Positions 1 through 6,856 of a stretch of DNA of 8,189 nucleotides are shown here, in pieces. The notes beneath the pieces are model-generated. The model saw only the letters and a list, made by a program, of their open reading frames with translations. It made no database searches and was not told the origin of the DNA. Location of the stretch: positions 1-8,189 of the forward strand of contig JAJZJJ010000101.1 of NCBI GenBank assembly GCA_021810175.1, in the 5' to 3' direction. This DNA is from Acidobacteriota bacterium. GTDB taxonomy: Bacteria; Acidobacteriota; Terriglobia; Terriglobales; Acidobacteriaceae. Made by a program: the position numbers and the translations under genes. The stretch's first letter is position 1, and the number at the start of each line of letters is the position of its first letter.

Positions 1-301
1 TCCGCCGCTGGAACTCCATCCCGTAGCCGGCAAACGTTGCAATCGCCACCGGAACCCGCCGGTCGTCGTACGCAATCCCCTGCTCCCGGCAATACCTCGC
101 CAGCGTTAAGGCGCCCTCCGGATCGGAGAGATTCGAGGCGAATCCGTCCGACTTCAGCAGCATCCCCGCCGGCATCGCCGTCCGCCACGTTCCCATGGGC
201 GTACCGAAAATCCTCAGCCGCATGCCCTGCGCGCGCAAATGCGCCGCCAGTGACAGTCCATACGGCCCCGCGCCAATAATGACAGCCTGCTCCTGGATCA
301 C
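1..301 (-). CDS. FAD-dependent oxidoreductase, N-terminal part (runs off left edge)
   Basis: Only the first 100 codons are present; the rest lies beyond base 1. The start is a GTG at 301-299, preceded by GGGAAGGA six bases upstream. The nearby ATG at 306-304 is followed at once by a stop (ATG GGG TGA), so it cannot be the start. The protein opens with a dinucleotide-binding fingerprint, VIIGAGPYGLSLAAHLRAQG at residues 7-26, which binds the ADP part of FAD. It continues with MPAGMLLKSDGF and ends near the edge with a TFAGYGMEFQRR segment. These features fit the flavoprotein family that includes FAD-dependent urate hydroxylases and lysine/ornithine N-monooxygenase-like proteins. The substrate cannot be deduced because the NAD(P)-binding and substrate regions are missing. 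It is transcribed divergently from the ATP-grasp gene across 232 bases. Confidence 0.85.
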   Translation of the reverse strand, partial: MIQEQAVIIGAGPYGLSLAAHLRAQGMRLRIFGTPMGTWRTAMPAGMLLKSDGFASNLSDPEGALTLARYCREQGIAYDDRRVPVAIATFAGYGMEFQRR

Positions 302-533
302 CCCATGTCCTTCCCACTCTCTCCCGCAAGGAACCTATTTGCACAGCAACTGGGCAGCTCATTCCCGGGCGTTGTCGAAGACACACCGACCGCCTCTCCA
401 CTCCAAATCGCTTCCTGCCATCGCTGCCGCAGACTGGGGGATGCCCGCAACGCCGATTTTTCTGGGGACCAAATACGGAAACTACTATTATGGGAACACA
501 TTTTTCCCCACATTCTCCCAGGATTTTAGCTGC
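302..533. other. divergent intergenic region between oxidoreductase and ATP-grasp genes
   Basis: These 232 bases separate two divergent starts and should hold promoters for both. The plus-strand frame is open back to about base 195, but that extension has no protein-like content and overlaps the oxidoreductase start, so I treat it as non-coding. The stretch from about 450 to 530 is noticeably richer in A and T than its surroundings. It holds a TATTAT box and a short GGGAA/TTCCC inverted repeat at 492-508. No clear promoter for the minus-strand gene was found. Confidence 0.5.
486..491 (+). promoter_or_regulatory. possible -10 box for the ATP-grasp gene
   Basis: TATTAT matches five of six bases of the sigma-70 -10 consensus and lies in the AT-rich pocket about 43 bases before the ATG at 534. 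The hexamer 17 bases upstream (TGGGGA at 463-468) is a poor -35 match, so this is a weak call. Confidence 0.25.
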
Positions 534-1709
534 ATGGCTCTCCGGGTACTCCTCGTCACCACCTGCCGATGGATCTTTGCAGGCCGTCTCGTCATGGCCT
601 TCCGTCGCGCCGGCTGCGATGTCCATCTCGTCTGTCCGCCTGGCCATCCCGCTGAACACCTCCGCGCCACCGGCCGCGTCTTTCCCTATCGTGGCCTCGC
701 GCCCCTGCGCTCCATTCGCGCCGCCATCGAAGCTTCCGCCCCGGGCCTTGTCGTCCCCTGCGACGACCTCGCCCGCACTCAACTCGATCAGCTCTGGTCC
801 ATCAGCTCTCCTGGCCCGCTCCGGTCGCTCCTCCAGCTTTCCTTCGGTAACCCCGAAGCCGGTCCCCTGGCCCGCAGCCGCAATCGCCTCACCACTCTGG
901 CCCGCGAAAACGGCCTCCCCGTCCCGCCCGGCGCGCCCATCGCCTCTTCCGCGGACCTCCGCCGCTGGATCGAGTCGCAGCCGCCCGCCCGCACCTTCCC
1001 TTTCGTGCTCAAATCCGACGGCAGCTCCGGCGGCATCGGCGTGCAGATCGTCCAGGACTCCGCCCAGGCTCCCGCCGCTCTGGCCAAAGTCGGCGCGCCT
1101 CCCCTCCTGGCCCGAGCCGTCAAGCGTGCCCTCGTCAACCGCGACTTCACTCTCCTGCATCCCTCGCTCCGCCGCATGCGCCCGGCCGTCAGCGTCCAGA
1201 GCTTCATTCCCGGCCATGACGCTACCCTGACCGTCGCCTGCTGGCAGGGCCAGGTCCTCGCCTCCATCTGTGCTGAAGTTCTCCACTCCTGGGAATTCAA
1301 AGGCCCGGCGTCCGTCGTTCGTATCGTGGACTCTCCGGTCATGCTCCACACCGCCCACACCATCGCCGCCCGCCTCGGCCTCTCCGGCATCTGCGGCTTC
1401 GATTTCGTCGTCGATGACGAAACTGGTCAGCCCTGCCTCATTGAAATGAATCCCCGCGCCACCCAGACGGCCCATCTGCAACTCGGCCCCGGGCACGACC
1501 TTCCCGCCGCCCTTGCTGCTGCCGCATCAGGAGACCCCGTCCCACCGGCTCCCGCCATCACCTCCGGCGACCTCATCGCGCTCTTCCCCCTCGAATGGGA
1601 ACGCGATGCCGCCAGTCCCTGGCTGAACGCAGCTCACCACGACGTCCCCTGGGAGGAGCCCTCTCTCATGCTTGCCTGCGCGCGGGCTCGCGTTAAACGC
1701 GCGAACTGA
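534..1709 (+). CDS. ATP-grasp domain protein (carboxylate-amine/thiol ligase type), substrate unknown
   Basis: The product is 391 residues. Its N-terminus (MALRVLLVTTCRW) looks like the Rossmann-like pre-ATP-grasp domain, covering about residues 1-110. The ATP-grasp fold follows: a lysine and glycine-rich nucleotide loop KSDGSSGGIGV at 160-170, a central strand region SVQSFIPGHDATLTV at about 220-234, and the Mg-ATP ligand block GFDFVVDD at 288-295 with EMNPR at 304-308. This is the pattern of carbamoyl-phosphate-synthase-like ATP-grasp ligases, which activate a carboxylate as an acyl phosphate and join it to a nucleophile. The substrate is not evident. I chose the ATG at 534 because AGGA at 520-523 precedes it and because the open frame upstream is not protein-like. 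It diverges from the flavoprotein gene and ends 16 bases from the convergent EAL gene. Confidence 0.85.
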   Translation: MALRVLLVTTCRWIFAGRLVMAFRRAGCDVHLVCPPGHPAEHLRATGRVFPYRGLAPLRSIRAAIEASAPGLVVPCDDLARTQLDQLWSISSPGPLRSLLQLSFGNPEAGPLARSRNRLTTLARENGLPVPPGAPIASSADLRRWIESQPPARTFPFVLKSDGSSGGIGVQIVQDSAQAPAALAKVGAPPLLARAVKRALVNRDFTLLHPSLRRMRPAVSVQSFIPGHDATLTVACWQGQVLASICAEVLHSWEFKGPASVVRIVDSPVMLHTAHTIAARLGLSGICGFDFVVDDETGQPCLIEMNPRATQTAHLQLGPGHDLPAALAAAASGDPVPPAPAITSGDLIALFPLEWERDAASPWLNAAHHDVPWEEPSLMLACARARVKRAN

Positions 1710-1725
1710 CTGCTGCCCGCTTCCG

Positions 1726-3441
1726 CTATGCCTCCGCCGCTGCCAGCGGCTGCCCCTGCCACGCCCCTGCTGCCATCAGCGCGTCAATCGCCGCCGGCTC
1801 CATCGGACGCGCAAAGTAGTATCCCTGCCCGCACGGACACCCCAGCCTCTTCAAAGCCTCCACCTGCTCCTCGTCTTCGATCCCCTCCGCCACCACGTCC
1901 ATCCCAAACGTGCGCGCCAGATCCAGAATGCTCCGCACAATCTGGTGCGACTCCCGATCCCGCACCATCCCCCGCACAAAGGACCGGTCGATCTTCAGCG
2001 TGTCAAACGGAAACCGCTTCAGGTAGTGCAGCGAACTGTAACCCACTCCGAAATCGTCCATATGCAGCCCCACCCCCAGACGTCCCAACTCCCGCATCGT
2101 CTGCTGAGCCGCCGGCGCATCGGAAATCACGCTGCTCTCCGTGACTTCCAGCCGCAGGCTTCCTGGTCCCAGGCCCGTCGCCTCCAGCACCCTTCCCACC
2201 CGTCTCACCAAATCCGGCTGCTCGAACTGCCGCCCGGAGAGATTGACGCTCATCCGCACGTTTCGCAGCTCCTCGCATCCTCCGGCCCTCCACTTCGTCA
2301 GCTGCTGGCACGCCTCGGCCAATCCCCAGTCGCCCAGCGGCAGAATCAGCCCCGTCTCCTCCGCCAGCGGAATAAACTCGCCCGGCGGCAGCAGTCCTCG
2401 CTTCGCGTGTCTCCACCGCACCAGAGCCTCAAAGCCCACGATCCTGCCCGTTTCCAGATCCACTTCCGGCTGATAATGCATGACCAGCTCGCCCGACCGG
2501 ATCGCCCGCTCCAGATCCGCCTCCAGTTCCAGCCGCTCCATCGCCTCTTCGCGCATTCCGCGTGTGTAGCACACCACTCCTGGCGGCTCGTGCTCCCGTG
2601 CCCGCGCCAGCGCGCTCTCCGCCTCGCCCATCAGTTCCTCGGGATGCCCGTCCGTCTCCTCCGCCTGGACCACCCCCATCGCCAGTTGCGGCGTCACGCG
2701 ATGACCTCGCCACGCAAACGGTTGCCGGCAGGCCTCCGCCAGCCGAGTGGCCTCGCTCATCGCTTCGGCTTCGCCCCGCACTCCCTCCAGACACACCAAA
2801 AACTCCGGCCCGCTCAGCCGCGCGGCAAACGACTCCTCCGACAGCGACTCCTCCAACCGTCTCGCCGTCTCCAGCAACAGCCGGTCGCCCCCGCTCACCC
2901 CCAGCATCTCGTTCACGCGCCCGAAGCGCTCCAGCGAAAGCGCCAGCACCGCGAACCCCCAGTCGTTCCGCAGCCGCGCCCGATCCAGCCGCCGCTCCAG
3001 CCGATCCAGAAACCAGAGCCGGTTCGGCAGCCCCGTCAGCGCATCCGCCATCCGGCGCTCGGTATTGTCCAGCAACGATCCCGCAAGGTGCATGACCCGC
3101 CCTTCAGGATCCTTCGCCGCCACGCCGCGCGCTTCCACCCAGCGCCATTCCCCCGGCCCGCGCCGAATACGATGTTCGCTCCGCAGCTGCTTCACTCTCC
3201 CCGTCCGGATCGCCCGCATCTCCGCTTCCAGCCTCGGCCGGTCATGCGGGTGCACCCGTTCCAGCCAGCGGCTCATCCCCTCCAGGCAGTTCTCCATCCC
3301 GGTAATCTCCTGCCAGCGCTCCGACCCCCACAGCCGGTCCGCCGTCAGATCCCAGTCCCAGAACCCTTCCTGCGAGGCTTCCAGCGCCAGTGCGTATCGA
3401 TACCAGTCCTCTCCGGATCCCTGCTTCCGCTCGTCTGCCAT
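1726..3441 (-). CDS. PAS-GGDEF-EAL cyclic-di-GMP signalling protein, probable phosphodiesterase
   Basis: The product is 571 residues with no obvious membrane segment or signal peptide, so it is probably cytoplasmic. A PAS sensor domain covers about 14-130 (EGFWDWDL; the PAC part has EWRWVEARGV). A GGDEF domain covers about 131-290, starting at DALTGLPNR. Its signature is SGPEF at 210-214 instead of GGDEF, and the RxxD inhibitory site is absent, so cyclase activity is unlikely. The C-terminal EAL domain (about 305-555) keeps the residues expected for catalysis: EAL at 338-340, SVNLS with N400, LEVTE at 431-435, DDFGVGYSS at 462-470, K483, AEGIE at 518-522 and GQGYYFARP at 538-546. It therefore probably hydrolyses c-di-GMP, with the GGDEF domain acting as a regulatory or GTP-binding module. 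The TAG stop faces the ATP-grasp gene. Upstream of the ATG there is only a weak purine run (GAGAGAAG). A shorter start is possible. Confidence 0.93.
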   Translation of the reverse strand: MADERKQGSGEDWYRYALALEASQEGFWDWDLTADRLWGSERWQEITGMENCLEGMSRWLERVHPHDRPRLEAEMRAIRTGRVKQLRSEHRIRRGPGEWRWVEARGVAAKDPEGRVMHLAGSLLDNTERRMADALTGLPNRLWFLDRLERRLDRARLRNDWGFAVLALSLERFGRVNEMLGVSGGDRLLLETARRLEESLSEESFAARLSGPEFLVCLEGVRGEAEAMSEATRLAEACRQPFAWRGHRVTPQLAMGVVQAEETDGHPEELMGEAESALARAREHEPPGVVCYTRGMREEAMERLELEADLERAIRSGELVMHYQPEVDLETGRIVGFEALVRWRHAKRGLLPPGEFIPLAEETGLILPLGDWGLAEACQQLTKWRAGGCEELRNVRMSVNLSGRQFEQPDLVRRVGRVLEATGLGPGSLRLEVTESSVISDAPAAQQTMRELGRLGVGLHMDDFGVGYSSLHYLKRFPFDTLKIDRSFVRGMVRDRESHQIVRSILDLARTFGMDVVAEGIEDEEQVEALKRLGCPCGQGYYFARPMEPAAIDALMAAGAWQGQPLAAAEA

Positions 3442-3643
3442 AGCTGCTCGCTTCTCTCAATCTCGCGGGGGACCGCCCGCTCTCCCGCCCCGCCCGGCCC
3501 AATTACCGGAGCTGCGGAACCAGGGCCCCCTATGCCGCCTTATCGGCTCCCCGTGTGAACGCTTTACGTGACTCGCCGCATGGTTGACCTCCTCCCCAGC
3601 CACTCGTAACCTTGAAGTATTCCCGCCCCTAGAGGAGCCCGTC
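3442..3643. other. divergent intergenic region between the EAL gene and yceD
   Basis: This 202-base gap should carry promoters in both directions. A reasonable plus-strand promoter (3584-3612) leads to yceD. For the minus strand, a TTCACA hexamer occurs but no convincing -10 sits at a normal distance, so no promoter is called for the EAL gene. The middle is C-rich on the plus strand, like the genes on either side. Confidence 0.5.
3584..3612 (+). promoter_or_regulatory. possible sigma-70 promoter of yceD-rpmF-plsX
   Basis: TTGACC at 3584-3589 (five of six against TTGACA) is followed after 17 bases by TAACCT at 3607-3612, a weak -10 (three of six). Transcription would start near 3619 and give a leader of about 25 bases before the yceD ATG at 3644. 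The -35 match and spacing support it; the -10 does not strongly. Confidence 0.4.
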
Positions 3644-4219
3644 ATGCTGATTTCTCTGCTCGACCTCCAGCGCGAGCCGGTTCGCTTTGACCTGGGGCTC
3701 GACCCCGGCGTCATCGACTTCGGCGAGGAAGCCGCCCAGGTCTCCCCGCTTGCCGTTCACGGCGAGGCCGAACTCCTTCGCGAGCACCGCGGTCCCCGCG
3801 AAATCGTCGAGGACATTCGCGTTCGCGCCCACTGGCAGGGCGATTTTCAGGTCCCCTGCGCCCGTTGCCTCGACCCTGTCCGGCACGCACTTGGCGGTGA
3901 CTTCGACCTCCTCTTCCGGCCACTCGGGGCCGACTCCGGCCCCGCCGAACGCGCTCTCGGCGCGCCCGATACCGAAATCGGTTATTATCAGGAAGACAGT
4001 CTCGCCCTCGAAGACGTCCTGCGGGAACAGGTGCTCCTGTCCCTTCCCGCCCGAACTCTTTGCCGGCCGGACTGCAAAGGACTTTGCCCGCGCTGCGGAC
4101 GCAATCGCAACACCGAGGCCTGCGCCTGTGAGGATTCACCCTCCGATCCGCGCTGGTCCTCTTTGTCCGATCTGCGCAGCCAGCTCAGTCCCGGTAACGA
4201 AAAACCGTTACCTAAATAA
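3644..4219 (+). CDS. yceD: YceD/DUF177 family protein
   Basis: The product is 191 residues from the ATG at 3644, which has a strong AGAGGAG site at 3631-3637, seven bases upstream. An in-frame extension to 3584 has no such site and overlaps the likely promoter. DUF177 hallmarks are visible: an MLISLLDL start, a C72-x-x-C75 pair in PCARCLDP, and a C-terminal cysteine cluster at 140-162 (CRPDCKGLCPRCG, then CAC) that resembles a metal site. YceD proteins are encoded beside rpmF in many bacteria and have been linked to large-subunit rRNA or ribosome assembly; plant and bacterial homologues affect 23S rRNA processing. The neighbouring rpmF and plsX genes fit the family's usual context. A perfect hairpin covers the last codons and ends just before the stop codon. 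Confidence 0.93.
   Translation: MLISLLDLQREPVRFDLGLDPGVIDFGEEAAQVSPLAVHGEAELLREHRGPREIVEDIRVRAHWQGDFQVPCARCLDPVRHALGGDFDLLFRPLGADSGPAERALGAPDTEIGYYQEDSLALEDVLREQVLLSLPARTLCRPDCKGLCPRCGRNRNTEACACEDSPSDPRWSSLSDLRSQLSPGNEKPLPK
4193..4212 (+). other. perfect 7-bp inverted repeat at the end of yceD
   Basis: GGTAACG (4193-4199) and CGTTACC (4206-4212) are exact reverse complements around a six-base AAAAAC loop. The hairpin covers the last codons of yceD, and the TAA follows at 4217-4219. There is no T-run after it (TAAATAAAAC follows), so it is not a classical intrinsic terminator. It could be a processing, stability or attenuation element between yceD and rpmF. Confidence 0.55.
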
Positions 4220-4306
4220 AACAGAGCTTTTACCCGGATGCCCAGCGCGGCCCTGCCATACTGAAGCAGTTCGCACCGCCAGCCCGGGAAGCGAAAGGAA
4301 TTTGCA

Positions 4307-4492
4307 ATGCCCAATCCAAAGCGGCGTCATTCGAAGGCCCGCACCTCCAAGCGCCGTGCCCATGACGCCCTCACCGCTGGCTCTCTTTCCGAGTGCCCCA
4401 ACTGCCATGAGCGCAAGCTTCCCCACCACGCCTGCCCCAAATGCGGCACCTACAAAGGCCGCGAAGTTCTCGAAGTGAAGGAAGCCAGCTAG
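4307..4492 (+). CDS. rpmF: 50S ribosomal protein L32
   Basis: This 61-residue basic protein has the L32 start MPNPKRRHSKARTSKRRAHD, the usual family length, and two zinc-knuckle pairs: CPNC (C30, C33) and CPKC (C43, C46). It is therefore the zinc-binding (C+) form of L32, a late-assembling protein of the large subunit near the peptidyl-transferase side. AAAGGA at 4294-4299, seven bases before the ATG, is a good ribosome binding site. It lies 87 bases after yceD and 19 bases before plsX, so co-transcription is likely; no separate promoter with good spacing was found in the 87-base gap. Confidence 0.97.
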   Translation: MPNPKRRHSKARTSKRRAHDALTAGSLSECPNCHERKLPHHACPKCGTYKGREVLEVKEAS

Positions 4493-4511
4493 ATTCGCTC
4501 AGGCACACCGG

Positions 4512-5546
4512 ATGCTCACTGACATCGCTCTCGACGGGATGGGCTCGGATAAGGCCCCCGAGCCCGAAATCCGAGGCGCGATTCTTGCCTCTCGCACCCT
4601 CAATGTGCGCGTGCACCTGGTCGGCCCCGAATCCATCCTCCGCCCGCGCCTCGATGCCGCGCTCGGCTTCGCGCGCCTGCCCATCCACATCGTCCATTCC
4701 GACGAATACATCACCATGGATGAGAAGGCCGCCCATGCCGTCCGCACCAAGCGCAATTCCTCCATGCGCGTCGGCCTCAAGCTGGTCAGGGAAAAGCAGT
4801 GTGCCGGCTTCTTCACCGCCGGCAACACCGGTGCCGGAATGGCCACTGCCAAAATGGTCCTCGGAGCCCTTCATGGCGTTGATCGGCCCGCTCTCGCCAT
4901 CGTCATGCCCACCCTTTCGGGCTCGCCCTGCGTCCTCCTCGACGCCGGTGCCAACGTAGACTGCAAACCTTACAATCTGGAGCAGTTCGCCGTCATGGGC
5001 GAGCTCTACTCCCGTTCCGTCCTCCGCATCCCGCGTCCCCGCGTCGGCATCCTCTCGGTCGGCGAGGAAGAGGGTAAAGGCAACGACCTCACCCGCGAGG
5101 CCACCACCCTCGTCAAAAAGCTCCCGCTCAACTTCATCGGCAATGTCGAAGGCCGCGATATCTACAGCGGCAACTGCGACGTCATCGTCTGCGACGGCTT
5201 TGTCGGCAACGTCGCCCTGAAGACATCCGAAGGCATGAGCCGCCTCGTCCGCGAAATGCTCAAAGCCTCCCTCACCCAGACCGTCACCGCCCAGGTCGGA
5301 GCGCTGCTCTCCCGCCGCGCCTTCAATGCCTTCCGCCGCCGCCTCGACCCCAATGAATACGGCGGGGCGCCCCTTCTCGGCGTCCGCGGCGTCTGCATCA
5401 TCGGCCACGGCTCCTCCAACGACCGCGCCATCATGAACGGCATCCGCGTCGCCGCCGAATTCGCCAGAACCGGAATCAACGACCGCCTCGAACGCGAATT
5501 CGCCACCGCCGAAAACGCTCCCATCGCCCCGGTCGAGGCACAGTAG
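4512..5546 (+). CDS. plsX: Phosphate acyltransferase PlsX
   Basis: The product is 344 residues, a normal PlsX length. PlsX converts acyl-ACP and phosphate to acyl phosphate, which PlsY uses to start phospholipid synthesis. It is a peripheral membrane enzyme. Family segments are clear: DIALDGMGSDKAPEPEIRGA at 4-23, ITMDEKAAHAVRTKRNSSM at 67-85, FFTAGNTGAGMA at 100-111, GNVEGRDIYSG at 210-220, DVIVCDGFVGNVALKTSEG at 223-241 and EYGGAPLLGVRG at 282-293. CAGG at 4500-4503 is a modest ribosome binding site eight bases before the ATG. The rpmF-plsX order is common, but the fab genes (fabH/fabD/fabG/acpP) that often follow are absent; the next genes are convergent. Confidence 0.97.
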   Translation: MLTDIALDGMGSDKAPEPEIRGAILASRTLNVRVHLVGPESILRPRLDAALGFARLPIHIVHSDEYITMDEKAAHAVRTKRNSSMRVGLKLVREKQCAGFFTAGNTGAGMATAKMVLGALHGVDRPALAIVMPTLSGSPCVLLDAGANVDCKPYNLEQFAVMGELYSRSVLRIPRPRVGILSVGEEEGKGNDLTREATTLVKKLPLNFIGNVEGRDIYSGNCDVIVCDGFVGNVALKTSEGMSRLVREMLKASLTQTVTAQVGALLSRRAFNAFRRRLDPNEYGGAPLLGVRGVCIIGHGSSNDRAIMNGIRVAAEFARTGINDRLEREFATAENAPIAPVEAQ

Positions 5547-5611
5547 CGCCCCAGCGTCGCCCGGCGCTCATTCGCTCATCTCCTCACGATACGGAAAACT
5601 GCGCGCCTCGA
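5547..5611. other. convergent gap between plsX and lolA, with weak hairpin
   Basis: This 65-base gap lies between two converging stop codons. AGCGTC (5553-5558) can pair with GGCGCT (5563-5568) around a GCCC loop, with one G-T pair. No T-run follows on either strand, so it is only a weak candidate for a bidirectional transcription end. Confidence 0.25.
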
Positions 5612-6298
5612 CTAAACCGGCGGCATACCCTCGACGACATGCACTCCCGGCGGAGCCGTGAAGACAAACGCCGAATCCGGTGCCGGGGCGTTATCCCGCT
5701 CCCCACTGAAGGCAAAGCTGTTCGTGACCCCGTCGGTCTCAACGATCCGCATCGAGCGAATTACGCCGGAACCATCGGCAGTGATGCTCAGAGCACGCAC
5801 GCGCTGCTCCATGCCTTTGGGAACCCCGGTGAGGGTGTACAGCCCCCCGCCATCCGCCGTCATGCGAAGCCCCGTCAGTTCCCTCTCCAACTCGGTATGT
5901 CCCAGAAGAAAGCGAAGGGGCGACCGGATGTCATCCAGCTTCTTCTGCGGAATCTTCTGCGCCTCCGTCGCTCCGGGCGAATAGAAGTATCCGTAGTGGC
6001 CGTCCAGAACGAACAATTTGCCCGCCGGGTCGGTGTACGTCCAGCGCATTTTGCCCGGCTTTCTCAGCAGCAGGACGCCCGCATTCTCGCGATGCATCCC
6101 CATCCCCTCATACTGCTGAACGAAATGGACCGAAAGCGAATGCAGCGAGTTGTAGTGATGATCGATCCGGCCCACCAGTTCATGCAGAGACGGCTGCGCT
6201 TCCGCGCGCAAAAAACTGGCTGCCGCAAGCACGCAGACCGCGGCAAGCGAAAGCCGCCAGCGGTGCCGGCGGCTCGGGCTTTCAGCGCGGGAAATCAA
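5612..6298 (-). CDS. lolA: LolA-type outer-membrane lipoprotein carrier
   Basis: The product is about 228 residues. LolA is the periplasmic chaperone that takes lipoproteins from the LolCDE exporter to the outer membrane. The diagnostic block is at about 95-135: NAGVLLLRKPGKMRWTYTDP followed by a LFVLDGHYGYFYSPG segment, matching the family's RPGKMRW and DG motifs. The N-terminus from the TTG at 6298-6296 gives a good Sec signal peptide: a basic RRHRWR stretch, a hydrophobic core (LSLAAVCVLAAASFL) and AEA|Q cleavage after about residue 34. Starting later would destroy the signal, and the frame further upstream only overlaps the pilin gene. The TTG overlaps the pilin TGA (TTGA). No Shine-Dalgarno sequence is visible, so translation probably depends on coupling to the pilin. 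The function is well supported; the exact start less so. Confidence 0.85.
   Translation of the reverse strand: MISRAESPSRRHRWRLSLAAVCVLAAASFLRAEAQPSLHELVGRIDHHYNSLHSLSVHFVQQYEGMGMHRENAGVLLLRKPGKMRWTYTDPAGKLFVLDGHYGYFYSPGATEAQKIPQKKLDDIRSPLRFLLGHTELERELTGLRMTADGGGLYTLTGVPKGMEQRVRALSITADGSGVIRSMRIVETDGVTNSFAFSGERDNAPAPDSAFVFTAPPGVHVVEGMPPV
6252..6274 (-). other. GC-rich inverted repeat just inside lolA
   Basis: AGCCGCC and GGCGGCT form a perfect 7-bp stem with a nine-base loop. On the mRNA it starts about 24 bases after the proposed TTG start, in the signal-peptide codons. Repetitive Arg/Ala codons could produce it by chance. Confidence 0.4.
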
Positions 6299-6813
6299 CG
6301 GAGCGGTACGGTGCAATTGGTCCCGCCCGACGGATCGACCTTGATTTCCCCGTTCATGTCGATGCAATACCCGTTTTGCCCGGTCTTGCCAACCGCCTGG
6401 GGAACCGCGGTCGCCTGATAGCTCGTGAACATATCGTGATTGTTCACCGTCGTCTTCGTGCAATTCCCGATGGTAAAGATGTACCCGGACTTCGTGCCGC
6501 TGGTCAGGTCGCTGGGCAGCAGCTGGGCCGCCTGCGGCGTGGGAGCACCCGAATCCGAATTTCCTCCCAGGGCGGGAAGCGAGCAGGCGTATCCCTCCGC
6601 TGGATAGTCCGTGTGGTACTGCACCTCTGCTTCCTGAATCGCGCGCAGCGATTGCATCGCCGAGGTCTGGTTCGCGTCGCGGGTGATATGCAGATAGTTG
6701 GGGATCGCGATGAGCATCAGGATCAGCATGATCGAAATAACGATCAGCAGTTCCATCAGCGTGAATCCTGCTTCGCCGGAGCGCGGCGGAATGCGTTTGG
6801 AAAGATACATCAT
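6295..6813 (-). CDS. Type IV pilin / pseudopilin with class III signal peptide
   Basis: The product is 172 residues from the ATG at 6813. A TTG at 6822 would add three residues (MKT) and lies only four bases after an AGGGA site, whereas the ATG is 13 bases from it, so the start is uncertain. The mature protein is the same either way. The leader is basic and ends in EAG, followed by FTLMELLIVISIMLILMLIA: the prepilin peptidase site (G|F), the conserved glutamate at position 5 of the mature protein, and the hydrophobic helix that packs the fibre core. The globular part contains DYPAEGYACSLPAL and four cysteines, the last in TNCTVPLR near the end, which could form disulfides. It may be a type IV pilus subunit or a type II secretion pseudopilin; no assembly genes are present to decide. 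It overlaps lolA at its stop codon. Confidence 0.9.
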   Translation of the reverse strand: MMYLSKRIPPRSGEAGFTLMELLIVISIMLILMLIAIPNYLHITRDANQTSAMQSLRAIQEAEVQYHTDYPAEGYACSLPALGGNSDSGAPTPQAAQLLPSDLTSGTKSGYIFTIGNCTKTTVNNHDMFTSYQATAVPQAVGKTGQNGYCIDMNGEIKVDPSGGTNCTVPLR

Positions 6814-6856
6814 GGTTTTCAAATCGTCCCTGCGTGGGTAATCCTACAGCAAAATC

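Noticed and set aside
195..533. N-terminal extension of the ATP-grasp gene
   Set aside because: It overlaps the oxidoreductase start on the other strand, has no ribosome binding site or protein character, and ends in a typical ATG start at 534.
1672..3558. A 628-codon plus-strand open frame
   Set aside because: It is antisense to the PAS-GGDEF-EAL gene, is dominated by Arg, Pro, His and Gln with no domain, and is explained by the G-ending codons of the real gene.
4229..4262. Separate rpmF promoter (TTTACC ... CATACT)
   Set aside because: The spacing is about 22 bases, too long for sigma-70, and both boxes are weak.
4371..5408. A 345-codon minus-strand open frame
   Set aside because: It lies opposite rpmF and plsX and has repetitive Ala/Asp/Glu/Gly composition without motifs; plsX is unmistakable.
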